The notes below the pieces were generated by a model. The model made no database searches. It was not told where the DNA came from and saw only the letters and a program-made list of their open reading frames with translations. Made by a program: the position numbers and the translations under genes. 27,863 nucleotides of DNA from JAWLBR01 sp041687495 (GTDB lineage Bacteria; Bacillota; Limnochordia; DTU087; JAAYGB01), in the NCBI GenBank assembly GCA_041687495.1, contig JAWLBR010000035.1, positions 1 to 27,863 of the forward strand. Direction: 5' to 3'. Shown here in pieces: positions 15,778 through 23,777 of the stretch (positions within the stretch are counted from its first letter, which is position 1; every line of letters starts with the position of its first letter).

Positions 15778-15813
15778 AACAGGCAGCTCATAATGAGTTC
15801 AGAGCTGCCTGTT
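15778..15813. terminator. Intrinsic terminator, strongest for the minus-strand antiporter gene
   Basis: A perfect 12-bp stem (15778-15789 with 15802-15813) and a 12-base loop. On the minus strand the stem is followed by TTTTCTTTTT, a full intrinsic terminator for the antiporter gene ending at 15848. On the plus strand the tail is GC-rich, so it is a weaker end for adhE. Confidence 0.8.
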
Positions 15814-15847
15814 GGCCTATGCACACATTGCGTTACGAAAAGATGGG

Positions 15848-17068
15848 TTAGTTCTCAACAGCAACGTGATGAGTAGAGTGGGATGGATTAGCCATCGCTA
15901 GTTTCCGCTCATCTTGGTTTACCTCCCCGGCCCTGTGCAAGGCGAACCGAGTCAGCACCGGACCGGTAAGCTCATAGATAACAACTGAAGCTAAAATGAT
16001 AGTCATGACTGTATCACTATAGGCGGGAACCTTTTGTGCCGCCACGGCAGCCAAACCGACGGCCACACCAGCTTGGGGTACTAAGGTTAGCCCAAGATAC
16101 TTCCGAACAACCGGAGGAGACTTCACGAGACTTGCTCCACTCCACGCTCCTGCCACCTTGCCAAACACCCGACCGATTACATATGCCGCTCCTAGAAACC
16201 CAACGTGAGTAATCGATGCCAGCTGCAGGTGAGCACCGGCCAAAGCAAAGAACAAGATGTATACCGGTGTCTCAATTTCCTCCAGAATGGTGAACAGCCG
16301 GCGGCGCTCTCCGCCAAGATTGGTCATAAGTGCACCGGCGACAATTCCGGTCAGAATGATCGACACTCCAAAATGCGAAGCCAAACCGGCATTGAGAAAC
16401 AGCATGGCCAGAGAGATCACGAGGGTATCGGCGTGAGATTTGAATAACTTGGAAACAAGCATTCCGAACAAGCCGATAATCGATCCAAGCGCCACCGATA
16501 TTCCAATCTCGCGCATCGGATTGAGCAGCATAGTCCAGGTCACTGCGTCTCCTTGGTTCAGAGAGTTGACGACGCTTATTGCAACCGCGAAAGAGATGAC
16601 TGCCCAAGCGTCATCCAGCGCTACAGTAGCCAACAGGGTTCGTGTCAGGTCTCCATCCGCTTTGCACTCATGGCACACCGCCAACGTTGCTGCGGGAGCA
16701 GTAGCCGTTGCTAGCGTACCTAGCATCAACGCCAGTCTGACAGGCGCACCTAGAAGGCGGACGAACAGATAGGTGATTACAAATGCACCGATCACTTCTG
16801 CGATACTAATGATCACAACTGGTTTACCTAGACGTCGCAGCGTCACTAGGCTCAGCTCACCACCAACAGCAATAGCAATGAGACTAAAGCCCATGGTCTG
16901 AACGGGCCCTAGAAAACCCAAAGCCTCACTGTTGAGAATTCCGAAGCACGAGGGACCCAGCAAGATACCAATAATGATGTATCCGGTTACGGCGGGGAGT
17001 CTGGCGGCATTAACCAGCTTTCCTCCCAACATTCCGACGAGTGCGACAATCCCTGTTGCTAACAACAT
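15848..17068 (-). CDS. Cation:proton antiporter, CPA2 (Kef/NapA-like) family, membrane domain only
   Basis: A 406-residue membrane protein with about 12 hydrophobic segments that exchanges Na+ or K+ for protons. The core ion-binding helices are visible: TGYIIIGILLGPS near the start, TATAPAATLAV (~121-131), and the acidic pair in VALDDAW (D152, D153), typical of electrogenic CPA2 exchangers. It ends shortly after the last helix and lacks the C-terminal RCK/TrkA-N nucleotide-binding domain of KefB/KefC. Regulation may instead come from the PII-like protein encoded 43 bases upstream on the same transcript. AGGAGATGAAGAAG precedes the ATG at 17068. Na+ versus K+ specificity is not readable. Confidence 0.88.
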   Translation of the reverse strand: MLLATGIVALVGMLGGKLVNAARLPAVTGYIIIGILLGPSCFGILNSEALGFLGPVQTMGFSLIAIAVGGELSLVTLRRLGKPVVIISIAEVIGAFVITYLFVRLLGAPVRLALMLGTLATATAPAATLAVCHECKADGDLTRTLLATVALDDAWAVISFAVAISVVNSLNQGDAVTWTMLLNPMREIGISVALGSIIGLFGMLVSKLFKSHADTLVISLAMLFLNAGLASHFGVSIILTGIVAGALMTNLGGERRRLFTILEEIETPVYILFFALAGAHLQLASITHVGFLGAAYVIGRVFGKVAGAWSGASLVKSPPVVRKYLGLTLVPQAGVAVGLAAVAAQKVPAYSDTVMTIILASVVIYELTGPVLTRFALHRAGEVNQDERKLAMANPSHSTHHVAVEN

Positions 17069-17111
17069 CTCTTCTTCATCTCCTATTTAATTGTACTACT
17101 ACTGCTGCTCT

Positions 17112-17471
17112 TCACCCGTTACCACGCCCACTAGTGGACACCGTCGTCGCGAAGGCAACTGGAACACTGAAAACAAACGCTGAGTTGTCTCCAGTGAGTT
17201 GATCTAAACAATTTCTGACAATACTCAAGGTCGTCTCAAGCTGTTTATCTTCGATGACTGTCATAATTGTTCGGTTGTCAACTTTCTTTCCTTCGGAGAA
17301 TTGAGTAAGTCGACTGAACAATGGCATGTCAAGGGGGGCATCGACGGGAAGCAGCTCTCTTAGCCCGTGGGACTCATACACAGTCGCACCCTTGATTCCA
17401 GACTTGAGAAGGCCAACCAATATGTCCTGTACTACATCGCTTCGATTGAGAATGACGTAGAGAGCCTGCAA
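17112..17471 (-). CDS. PII-like signalling protein paired with the antiporter
   Basis: A small cytoplasmic protein of 119 residues. The pattern ALYVILNRSDVVQDILVGLL, GIKGATVYESHG, a flexible middle with PLFSRL, then RTIMTVIEDKQLETTL is that of the ferredoxin-like fold of PII-like proteins (beta-alpha-beta, T-loop, beta-alpha-beta). Classic PII residues for uridylylation are absent, so it is a PII-like relative, not GlnB/GlnK. Relatives are found next to transporter genes and bind nucleotides. The TTG at 17471 is preferred, 6 bases after AGGAGGAG; a TTG at 17477 abuts that site. It is first in an operon with the antiporter. Confidence 0.75.
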   Translation of the reverse strand: MQALYVILNRSDVVQDILVGLLKSGIKGATVYESHGLRELLPVDAPLDMPLFSRLTQFSEGKKVDNRTIMTVIEDKQLETTLSIVRNCLDQLTGDNSAFVFSVPVAFATTVSTSGRGNG

Positions 17472-17515
17472 TTGCAACTCCTCCTAGCAAGAGTAGTCAA
17501 CAAACCACAAATTCC

Positions 17516-17543
17516 ATTATATCACACGCTCACCCAGGTGCAA
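17516..17543 (-). promoter_or_regulatory. Promoter of the PII-like/antiporter operon
   Basis: On the minus strand, TTGCAC (17543-17538), a 16-base spacer and a perfect TATAAT (17521-17516) with extended -10 TG. It is 45 bases upstream of the TTG start at 17471. Confidence 0.75.
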
Positions 17544-17730
17544 CACAAGTAGCAAAGATGAAACAAATTCGCCTGCCAGGCCAACTGACAGAAGGTACAA
17601 ACTCCGTCGGTAGCAAATACTACAGATGGAAAAACGCCCGATTGGCCGCTTGCGGATGTGGAACGTCTGGACTAGTTCGCCGGCGGCTTCATCGTTGCGT
17701 TAAGTTCTAAGTATAGAAGGGTTAGATAGT

Positions 17731-18540
17731 ATGGAGTTTCGCTTGCCTCGCCCCTTGATCAAACGCTTGTGGCGAGCGGTCGTCGAATTCGAGTTGCTCG
17801 AAGATGGTGATCGAGTTCTGGTGGGGGTCTCAGGGGGAAAAGACAGTGCATTCCTACTGCAAGCCATGCAGCTGCTGGCTCAAACTGCGCCTTTCTCTAT
17901 TGAAGTAGCCGCAGTTCACGTTGATTTGGGCTTTGACGCCAGTGGTTCGACCCAGATCGCCGATTTCTGTGAACAGGTTGGAGCAAAGCTCTTTGTTGAG
18001 CACACACAAATAGCCCAGCTGGCGATGAACCATCGCACCCAGAATCCTTGCGCCCAATGCGCCTTCTTTCGACGGGGTGTATTGAATCGGTTGGCTAATA
18101 GGGAAGGGTACAACAAGGTAGCCTACGGGCATCATTTGGACGATGTGGTAACTACGTTCCTGATGGGACAGCTGTATTCAGGTCATTTGCGCACTTTTCT
18201 GCCGAAGACGCAGTTGGATCGCTGCGGGCTTACTGTCATCAGACCGTTGGTCTATATTCGCGAACACGAGATTGTTACGGCCCTAAAGCAGCTTGATTTT
18301 GTCCCGGTCGTCAGTCCCTGCCCTCTAGACGGCAACTCAAAAAGGGCTGAGACAGCTCGGCTAATTAATCAGCTGACAAGAGAGAATAAATATGTGTTTA
18401 CAAACATCGCTGCAGCCCTGCGCCAAGGCTCCCATGTAGAGTTGTGGCCATCACGGCTTACTAAGCAGGAGATGCGTTCGCAGCACCAGAAGGTCATGGG
18501 AGCGGTTCACAATGCCGAACTTGCCGATCAGGAGGAATAG
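17731..18540 (+). CDS. TtcA-like PP-loop ATPase, probable tRNA sulfur-transfer enzyme
   Basis: A 269-residue member of the TtcA/TtuA group of PP-loop enzymes that thiolate tRNA bases; TtcA makes 2-thiocytidine at position 32. The ATP-binding PP-loop is SGGKDS at 34-39. A CxxC pair (C107, C110 in NPCAQCAFFRRG) and a later cysteine (C197 in VSPCPLDG) match the three ligands of the [4Fe-4S] cluster in TtcA. AYGHHLDDVVTTFLM is the second family motif. GAAGGG precedes the ATG. The corrinoid adenosyltransferase gene begins 3 bases after its stop, so the two are co-transcribed. Exact tRNA target is uncertain, since several related families share these motifs. Confidence 0.82.
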   Translation: MEFRLPRPLIKRLWRAVVEFELLEDGDRVLVGVSGGKDSAFLLQAMQLLAQTAPFSIEVAAVHVDLGFDASGSTQIADFCEQVGAKLFVEHTQIAQLAMNHRTQNPCAQCAFFRRGVLNRLANREGYNKVAYGHHLDDVVTTFLMGQLYSGHLRTFLPKTQLDRCGLTVIRPLVYIREHEIVTALKQLDFVPVVSPCPLDGNSKRAETARLINQLTRENKYVFTNIAAALRQGSHVELWPSRLTKQEMRSQHQKVMGAVHNAELADQEE

Positions 18541-18543
18541 AAG

Positions 18544-19089
18544 ATGGGGCCAGAATCCACTGAGCATCGACAGGGGCTCGTGCAGATCTATACCGGAGAC
18601 GGGAAGGGTAAAACCACAGCTGCTCTGGGGTTAGCACTCAGGGCCATGGGACACGGGTTGAGCGTGGCGGTAGTGCAGTTTCTCAAAGGCGAGGATAAGC
18701 CCGGAGAAGTGCTTTTTGCTGAGAAGATAGCTCCGAGCATGGGGTTTTATCGTTTCGGCACAGGGGATTTCATTATTGGCCGCTCCCCGTCGCAGGAGGA
18801 AATCCGACTGGCTGAGCAAGGCGTAGGCATCATCAGTAAGCTGATGAGTGAGCAAACAGTTGATCTGCTCATTTTGGACGAAGTCAGTCATGCGGTAAAC
18901 CTCGGCCTAATAACCGTAAACGTTGTTGTCGACCTGATTAATGCTCGGCCTCAGGCCATGGAGCTAGTGTTGACCGGGCGCGATTTTCCTGAGCAAATAC
19001 TGGATACAGCGGATCTGGTTTCAAATATCCAGATGGTGAAGCATCCCTTTGAGCAGGGCGTTCCCGCCAGACTGGGGATCGAATACTAG
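18544..19089 (+). CDS. cobO: Cob(I)yrinic acid a,c-diamide adenosyltransferase (CobA/CobO type)
   Basis: A 181-residue P-loop enzyme that transfers adenosyl from ATP to reduced corrinoid, making adenosylcobalamin or its precursors. The N-terminus has GLVQIYTGDGKGKTTAALG (Walker A), followed by VAVVQFLKG, the ATP-binding LLILDEVSHAVNLGLI and LVLTGRDFPEQILDTADLV, all diagnostic of the CobA/CobO/BtuR family, at normal length. AGGAGG lies 8 bases before the ATG, inside the end of the preceding PP-loop gene. No other cobalamin gene or obvious cobalamin riboswitch is in the window, so it probably salvages corrinoids for enzymes encoded elsewhere. Confidence 0.92.
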   Translation: MGPESTEHRQGLVQIYTGDGKGKTTAALGLALRAMGHGLSVAVVQFLKGEDKPGEVLFAEKIAPSMGFYRFGTGDFIIGRSPSQEEIRLAEQGVGIISKLMSEQTVDLLILDEVSHAVNLGLITVNVVVDLINARPQAMELVLTGRDFPEQILDTADLVSNIQMVKHPFEQGVPARLGIEY

Positions 19090-19232
19090 CCAAGGCGCTG
19101 AGGTACAAAACTACCGCCGAGCAGTGCAGGTTCCTCATCGTCGCTGCTTCAGGAACCGTTGGCTGTACAGTCGGGTACAGATAATGCCTGTGACGCCAAG
19201 AAATAGTGACGATTCTGGCGCACTGAGCCATA

Positions 19233-19261
19233 TTGAAACCGCATTTGCCCTGTGTTACAAT
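19233..19261 (+). promoter_or_regulatory. hppA promoter
   Basis: TTGAAA (19233-19238), a 17-base spacer and TACAAT (19256-19261). Transcription would start near 19268, leaving a leader of about 209 bases before the GTG start of hppA. Confidence 0.7.
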
Positions 19262-19405
19262 ATGGGTTGGTTGGCAATCGCACGAAACTAAGGGCCTTAT
19301 CTATGAGAGTATCCCACCGGCGGCGCTGTGTTTGGATGTGCCAATCGCCGCGCATTGTAGGTGGGTGAGGGGAGGGGCTGGCTGAGTAAGTGTAGGGCCT
19401 TTGGT

Positions 19406-19432
19406 GGATTGGCCGTGCGGCATCCGCTGCAC
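19406..19432 (+). promoter_or_regulatory. Alternative hairpins in the hppA leader, possible RNA switch
   Basis: One fold pairs GGAT (19406-19409) and GCC (19412-19414) with GGCATCC (19419-19425). The other pairs GTGCGGC (19415-19421) with GCTGCAC (19426-19432), including one G-T pair. Both use bases 19419-19421, so they cannot form together. No ligand-binding consensus is recognised. Confidence 0.35.
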
Positions 19433-19476
19433 GATATAAGAGTAAAACGTTCTATAATAACAAAGGAGGAGAGGAC

Positions 19477-21459
19477 GTGAGTACAACCATTGGTTTGATT
19501 GTTGGCGCATTGTCACTGTTGGTTGCTTTCATGTACTCATCCCGCATCAGTGCCGTAGCCGTTGGCACAGATCGGATGAAGGAGATCGCAACCTACATAC
19601 AAGAAGGAGCTATGGCTTTTCTCAGCCGTGAGTACAAAGCTCTCGCCATCTTTATTGCGGTACTATTTGTCGTTATTACCATAGCCCCTGGTTTGGGTAT
19701 TGCTACAGCCTTGTGCTTCCTGCTGGGTGCCATTTTCTCCATTCTCGCTGGCTTCTTTGGCATGCGGGTTGCCACCAAGGCTAACGTTCGCACTGCCAAC
19801 GCCGCTAAAGAAGGCGGGCTACCTAAGGCTTTGAGCATTGCTTTCTCTGGTGGCGCAGTCATGGGTCTGTCTGTGGTTGGTCTTGGACTCTTTGGCGTAA
19901 GCCTTCTGTATCGCATCTACGGTGATCCTAACATCATTACTGGGTTCGGCCTTGGTGCTTCCTCAATTGCCTTGTTTGCCCGTGTCGGCGGTGGTATCTA
20001 CACTAAAGCAGCTGACGTTGGTGCTGACCTGGTTGGTAAGGTGGAAGCCGGTATCCCTGAAGATGATCCCCGTAACCCAGCAGTTATCGCTGACAACGTC
20101 GGTGACAACGTTGGTGACGTTGCTGGTATGGGTGCTGACTTGTTTGAGTCCTATGTTGGCTCCATCATTTCAGCGGTAACACTTGGTGCATTGGCATTCC
20201 AAGCTAACGGCGTGGCCTTTGCTCTATTGCTGGCTGGCTTGGGTATTGTAGCTTCAATCATTGGTGCTCAGTTCGTCAAGGGCGAGGGTGGGGATCCTGC
20301 CAAAGCTCTGAAGACTGGTACCTATGTCGCCGGTTTGATCGTTGTAGTCGGCGCCCTGTTCCTGAGCAACAGCCTCTTGGGCACCATGGCTCCGTTTGTA
20401 GCCGTCTTAGCTGGTCTTGTCGTTGGTCTTGCCATCGGACAAGCAGCTGAATACTATACCTCAGGAGACTATGGTCCGGTTAAGAAGATTGCCCAGCAGT
20501 CTGAGACTGGTCCGGCTACTACTATTATCAGTGGCTTGTCTGTAGGTATGTACTCCACAGCCATTCCGATTCTGCTCATTGTCGCTGGTATTCTGATCGC
20601 GTTCTTCGTCTCAGGCGGAGCAACTGACATTACCAAAGGATTGTACGGAATCGCTCTGGCAGCCGTAGGTATGCTGGCGACTGCCGGCATGACCATTGCG
20701 GTCGATGCCTATGGCCCGATTGCCGACAACGCCGGTGGTATTGCTGAGATGTCTGAATTGCCTAAGGGTGTTCGCGAGATTACCGACAAGTTGGACGCTG
20801 TTGGTAACACCACGGCTGCAATGGGTAAGGGTTTTGCCATCGGGTCCGCTGCACTGACAGCGCTGGCTCTGTTTGCCTCCTACTCTCAGGTAGTCGAGCT
20901 GACCGTCATCGATATTCTCAACCCGCTGGTCATCGCCGGCCTGTTCATCGGTGGTATGCTGCCGTTCCTGTTCTCTGCTATGACCATGGAGGCCGTAGGT
21001 AAAGCAGCGAACGAGATGATTGAAGAGGTTCGCCGTCAGTTCCGCAGCATTCCTGGCATTATGGAAGGCAAGGCCAAGCCAGACTATGCCCGCTGCGTTG
21101 ACATTTCCACTGGAGCCGCCCTGAAAGAGATGCTGATTCCTGGTCTCATTGCGGTTGCAGCTCCTGTCATCATTGGTCTAGTGCTCGGTAAGGCAGCCCT
21201 TGGCGGTATGCTGGCTGGTGCCCTGGTCTCTGGTGTCATGATGGCTATCTTCATGGCTAACGCTGGTGGCGCTTGGGACAATGCCAAGAAGTATATCGAG
21301 AGTGGCGCCCATGGTGGTAAGGGTTCAGATCCCCACAAGGCCGCAGTTGTCGGTGACACTGTTGGCGATCCGTTCAAGGATACTTCTGGTCCGTCCATCA
21401 ACATCCTGATCAAGTTGATGACCATCGTTTCCCTGGTGTTTGCTCCTTTGTTCATGTAA
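19477..21459 (+). CDS. hppA: Membrane-bound ion-pumping pyrophosphatase, K+-dependent type
   Basis: A 660-residue, roughly 16-helix membrane pump that hydrolyses cytoplasmic pyrophosphate and exports H+ or Na+. The active site is complete: DVGADLVGKVE (180-190), DNVGDNVGD (206-214), DAYGPIADNAGG (410-421) and a C-terminal GDTVGDPFKDTSGP. GNTTAAMGKG (443-452) has alanine where K+-independent enzymes carry lysine (GNTTKATTKG), indicating the K+-dependent class; whether H+ or Na+ is pumped I cannot tell. The start is GTG 19477 behind AAAGGAGGAGAG. Codon use is biased towards GGT, GTT and GCT compared with neighbours, as in highly expressed genes. A strong terminator follows, so it is probably monocistronic. 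Confidence 0.97.
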   Translation: MSTTIGLIVGALSLLVAFMYSSRISAVAVGTDRMKEIATYIQEGAMAFLSREYKALAIFIAVLFVVITIAPGLGIATALCFLLGAIFSILAGFFGMRVATKANVRTANAAKEGGLPKALSIAFSGGAVMGLSVVGLGLFGVSLLYRIYGDPNIITGFGLGASSIALFARVGGGIYTKAADVGADLVGKVEAGIPEDDPRNPAVIADNVGDNVGDVAGMGADLFESYVGSIISAVTLGALAFQANGVAFALLLAGLGIVASIIGAQFVKGEGGDPAKALKTGTYVAGLIVVVGALFLSNSLLGTMAPFVAVLAGLVVGLAIGQAAEYYTSGDYGPVKKIAQQSETGPATTIISGLSVGMYSTAIPILLIVAGILIAFFVSGGATDITKGLYGIALAAVGMLATAGMTIAVDAYGPIADNAGGIAEMSELPKGVREITDKLDAVGNTTAAMGKGFAIGSAALTALALFASYSQVVELTVIDILNPLVIAGLFIGGMLPFLFSAMTMEAVGKAANEMIEEVRRQFRSIPGIMEGKAKPDYARCVDISTGAALKEMLIPGLIAVAAPVIIGLVLGKAALGGMLAGALVSGVMMAIFMANAGGAWDNAKKYIESGAHGGKGSDPHKAAVVGDTVGDPFKDTSGPSINILIKLMTIVSLVFAPLFM

Positions 21460-21483
21460 GCGAGCACACAGATGTGTAACCCA

Positions 21484-21521
21484 AACGCTGTCGGTATGCT
21501 GTACCGGCAGCGTTTTTCTTT
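21484..21521 (+). terminator. Rho-independent terminator of hppA
   Basis: A 13-bp stem (21484-21496 with 21502-21514, one G-T pair), a 5-base loop and the tail TTTTTCTTT, 24 bases after the hppA stop. Confidence 0.9.
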
Positions 21522-21593
21522 ACATCGAAAATCCAGGAGATACGTCTAGATTGCCTAAGACACTGATCAGAATCCTAGACGAATTGGGGGACA

Positions 21594-22778
21594 ATGCCAG
21601 TGAAACAGCCGGTGTGGGAACAAGGTCTTGCTTATCTGGAAAGTCTGCACGGTTCTGAGACCGTGAATAATGCCTTAAGTAAGTTACGTCAACTGGAGAT
21701 CGAGGTCCCTAGTTGGGGGTTTGGACGGGGAGGCAACCGCTTTGCCACCTATCTGGATGGAAGCGAGCCGACGGATCTACCCGAACGGCTCGCGCAAGCA
21801 GGAAGACTCTACAAGCTCACCAACCAAGGCCGGAAGGTCGCTCTACACTTTCCGTGGGATGGCGAGGGAGCACAGTGTGCTCCAGCTATCCTGGACCTGC
21901 TGGAACAATATGGCTTACAGGCCGGGGCCATCAACTCGAATATGTTTTCGCAAAGAGAGAAGGCGCCTCTAGACTATGAAGTTCGGTTGGGCACATTTAC
22001 TCATCCGGATCCCAAAGTGCGCCAGGCCGCCGTGGACCATAACCTAGACTGTCTCCAGATTGCCCGGGCCCTAGGCAGCAAGCTTCTCAGCGTATGGGTG
22101 CCAGATGGCAGCAACTCTCCAGGACAGATGAGTCTGTATGATCAGGCCGACTGGCTGGAAGAGAGCCTCAGCGCCATTTACGCTGACCTGCAGCCTGACG
22201 AAAAGCTGCTCATCGAGTACAAATTCTTTGAACCAGGGCTCTACTCAACGGCCATCGCTGATTGGGGGCGGGCCACCAGCCTGTGCCAGAAACTCGGACC
22301 CCAGGCTGCAGTCTTGGTTGACCTAGGCCACCATCCGTTGGGTACCAACATTGAACAGATCGTCGCTCTTCTGCTGCGGGAAGGCAGACTCGGTGGCTTC
22401 CACGTTAACGACAAGAAGTACGCGGACGATGACCTCGCCGCAGGCTCCATTGATCCTGCTCAACTATTCCGCATTTTCGTTGCTATTTTGGAGGCCGAAG
22501 CTAGAGGCATCACTTCTGTGAAGGAGATCAATTTCACCATCGATCAAAGCCACTGCATTAAGAATCCAACCATGGAGCTAATCGAGTCCATCGAGAACAT
22601 TCAGACGGCGTTTATTAAGGCGTCTCTCGTGGACCTAGAAGCACTGGCGGCGGCTCGCGCTGCTAAGGACCTGATCCAAGCCGATGCGATCCTGCGAGCT
22701 GGCTTCAATTCCGATCCCAGACCGCTGCTGATGCAGTACCGAGCCAACAAGGGGCTTACTCCTGATCCTTTGGCCTAG
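21594..22778 (+). CDS. rhaI: L-rhamnose isomerase, RhaI (Pseudomonas stutzeri/Bacillus) type
   Basis: A 394-residue TIM-barrel metalloenzyme that interconverts L-rhamnose and L-rhamnulose (and often D-allose/D-psicose). Metal and substrate residues are in place: E208 and K210 (LLIEYKFFEP), D243 and H246 (VLVDLGHHPLG), H270 (GGFHVNDKKYADDD), D278 and D280, then KEINFTIDQSHC. As I recall the P. stutzeri enzyme's ligands (E219, D254, H281, D289), the offset is a constant 11 residues, which supports the call. The start is ATG 21594 with GGGGGA close upstream; GTG 21600 is an alternative with better spacing. No rhamnulokinase or aldolase gene is near. The next gene is another TIM-barrel isomerase, 66 bases on. 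Confidence 0.88.
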   Translation: MPVKQPVWEQGLAYLESLHGSETVNNALSKLRQLEIEVPSWGFGRGGNRFATYLDGSEPTDLPERLAQAGRLYKLTNQGRKVALHFPWDGEGAQCAPAILDLLEQYGLQAGAINSNMFSQREKAPLDYEVRLGTFTHPDPKVRQAAVDHNLDCLQIARALGSKLLSVWVPDGSNSPGQMSLYDQADWLEESLSAIYADLQPDEKLLIEYKFFEPGLYSTAIADWGRATSLCQKLGPQAAVLVDLGHHPLGTNIEQIVALLLREGRLGGFHVNDKKYADDDLAAGSIDPAQLFRIFVAILEAEARGITSVKEINFTIDQSHCIKNPTMELIESIENIQTAFIKASLVDLEALAAARAAKDLIQADAILRAGFNSDPRPLLMQYRANKGLTPDPLA

Positions 22779-22844
22779 GCATGGATGGATCAGGTGATCA
22801 CGCCACGTCCGTGAGCAATAGCAGAAGTAGGGAGGTCGACACCG

Positions 22845-23690
22845 ATGCGTTTGGGCGGTTCAATCATGGAGCAGTTTGCCAACCCAGATGAGTGGATCCA
22901 GCTCCTGGGTCAAGAGGGGTATACAGCTGCATACTTTCCAGTGGAAAGGTCAGGAGAAGAGGCACAAGAGTACGCAAAGGCCGCGGTCGCAGCGGACATT
23001 GTCATTGCTGAAGTAGGCGCCTGGAGTAATCCTTTGGCCGAAGAGGAAACCGAGCGAAAGAAGGCCATTGCTCTCTGCCAAGAACGGCTAGCACTAGCGG
23101 ACCAGGTGGGCGCCCGCTGTTGTGTTAATGTTTCCGGCTCGTTGAGCTCGAAGTGGGACGGACCTCACCCTGACAATCTTACTCCACACACTTTTGATGC
23201 AGTTGTTGAGTCAGTGCGCACTATCATCGACGCTGTTGATCCGGTTCGCACCTACTATACGCTAGAGCCCATGCCTTGGATGTATCCCGACTCGGCGGAC
23301 AGCTACTTGGCCTTGCTGAAAGCGGTAAATAGGAGCCGATTTGCTGTTCACTTTGATCCAGTGAACTTGGTCTGCAGTCCCCAGCTATACTACCAAAATG
23401 CAGCTATGATCAGAGATTTTGTTCGCAAGCTGGGCCCTCACATTAAAAGCTGCCACGCCAAGGACATCCTGATCCGAGAGTCGCTGACAGTCCACCTTGA
23501 CGAAGTGCGACCCGGTCTGGGTGAACTGGATTATCGAACGCTGTTGACAGAGTTGGCCAAACTAGACCCTGATACGCCGCTGATGATTGAACACTTGCAG
23601 GCCAAGCAGGAGTATGTCGCTGCTGGTCAGTATATTCGCTCTGTTGCGGCTCAGTTGGACATCGACATGTCAGTCGAAGGGAAGAACTAG
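22845..23690 (+). CDS. Sugar isomerase/epimerase-like TIM-barrel protein (xylose isomerase-like, AP endonuclease 2 fold)
   Basis: A 281-residue protein of the family that includes tagatose/psicose 3-epimerases, hydroxypyruvate isomerase and inosose dehydratase. Four expected metal ligands are seen: E141 (TLEPMPW), D171 (VHFDPVN), H204 (KSCHAKD) and E249 (LMIEHL). GGGAGGTCG precedes the ATG. It follows rhaI by 66 bases on the same strand and probably shares its transcript, so a role in the same sugar route (for example epimerising a ketose) is plausible. The actual substrate cannot be read from sequence. Confidence 0.82.
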   Translation: MRLGGSIMEQFANPDEWIQLLGQEGYTAAYFPVERSGEEAQEYAKAAVAADIVIAEVGAWSNPLAEEETERKKAIALCQERLALADQVGARCCVNVSGSLSSKWDGPHPDNLTPHTFDAVVESVRTIIDAVDPVRTYYTLEPMPWMYPDSADSYLALLKAVNRSRFAVHFDPVNLVCSPQLYYQNAAMIRDFVRKLGPHIKSCHAKDILIRESLTVHLDEVRPGLGELDYRTLLTELAKLDPDTPLMIEHLQAKQEYVAAGQYIRSVAAQLDIDMSVEGKN

Positions 23691-23777
23691 ACTAGTACGC
23701 CAGGGTAGGATGCGGTCATCGACTTCACCTCGCCCTGGCTTGCTGCACAAAAAGCCTCGTATCTACTGCACTGTTTC

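Larger units (their letters stand above)
19090..19476. other. 387-base intergenic region: cobO trailer, hppA promoter and structured hppA leader
   Basis: The first 140 bases hold two hairpins without T-runs (19129-19135 with 19151-19157; 19163-19168 with 19175-19180) that may end the cobO transcript. The hppA promoter is at 19233-19261. The remaining ~210 bases are a leader with several helices: a two-part stem at 19320-19325/19346-19351 enclosing 19332-19335/19341-19344, a G-rich stretch at 19360-19381, and two overlapping, mutually exclusive hairpins at 19406-19432. No known riboswitch consensus was recognised and no protein-coding frame is convincing. Confidence 0.6.

Noticed and set aside
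19129..19199. Cluster of hairpins after cobO considered as a tRNA or small RNA
   Set aside because: No T-loop consensus, no acceptor stem pairing and no anticodon arm. I leave it as a possible 3' trailer.
19360..19381. G-quadruplex in the hppA leader
   Set aside because: Only three runs have three or more G; a fourth is just GG. A two-layer form is possible but too weak to call as a feature.
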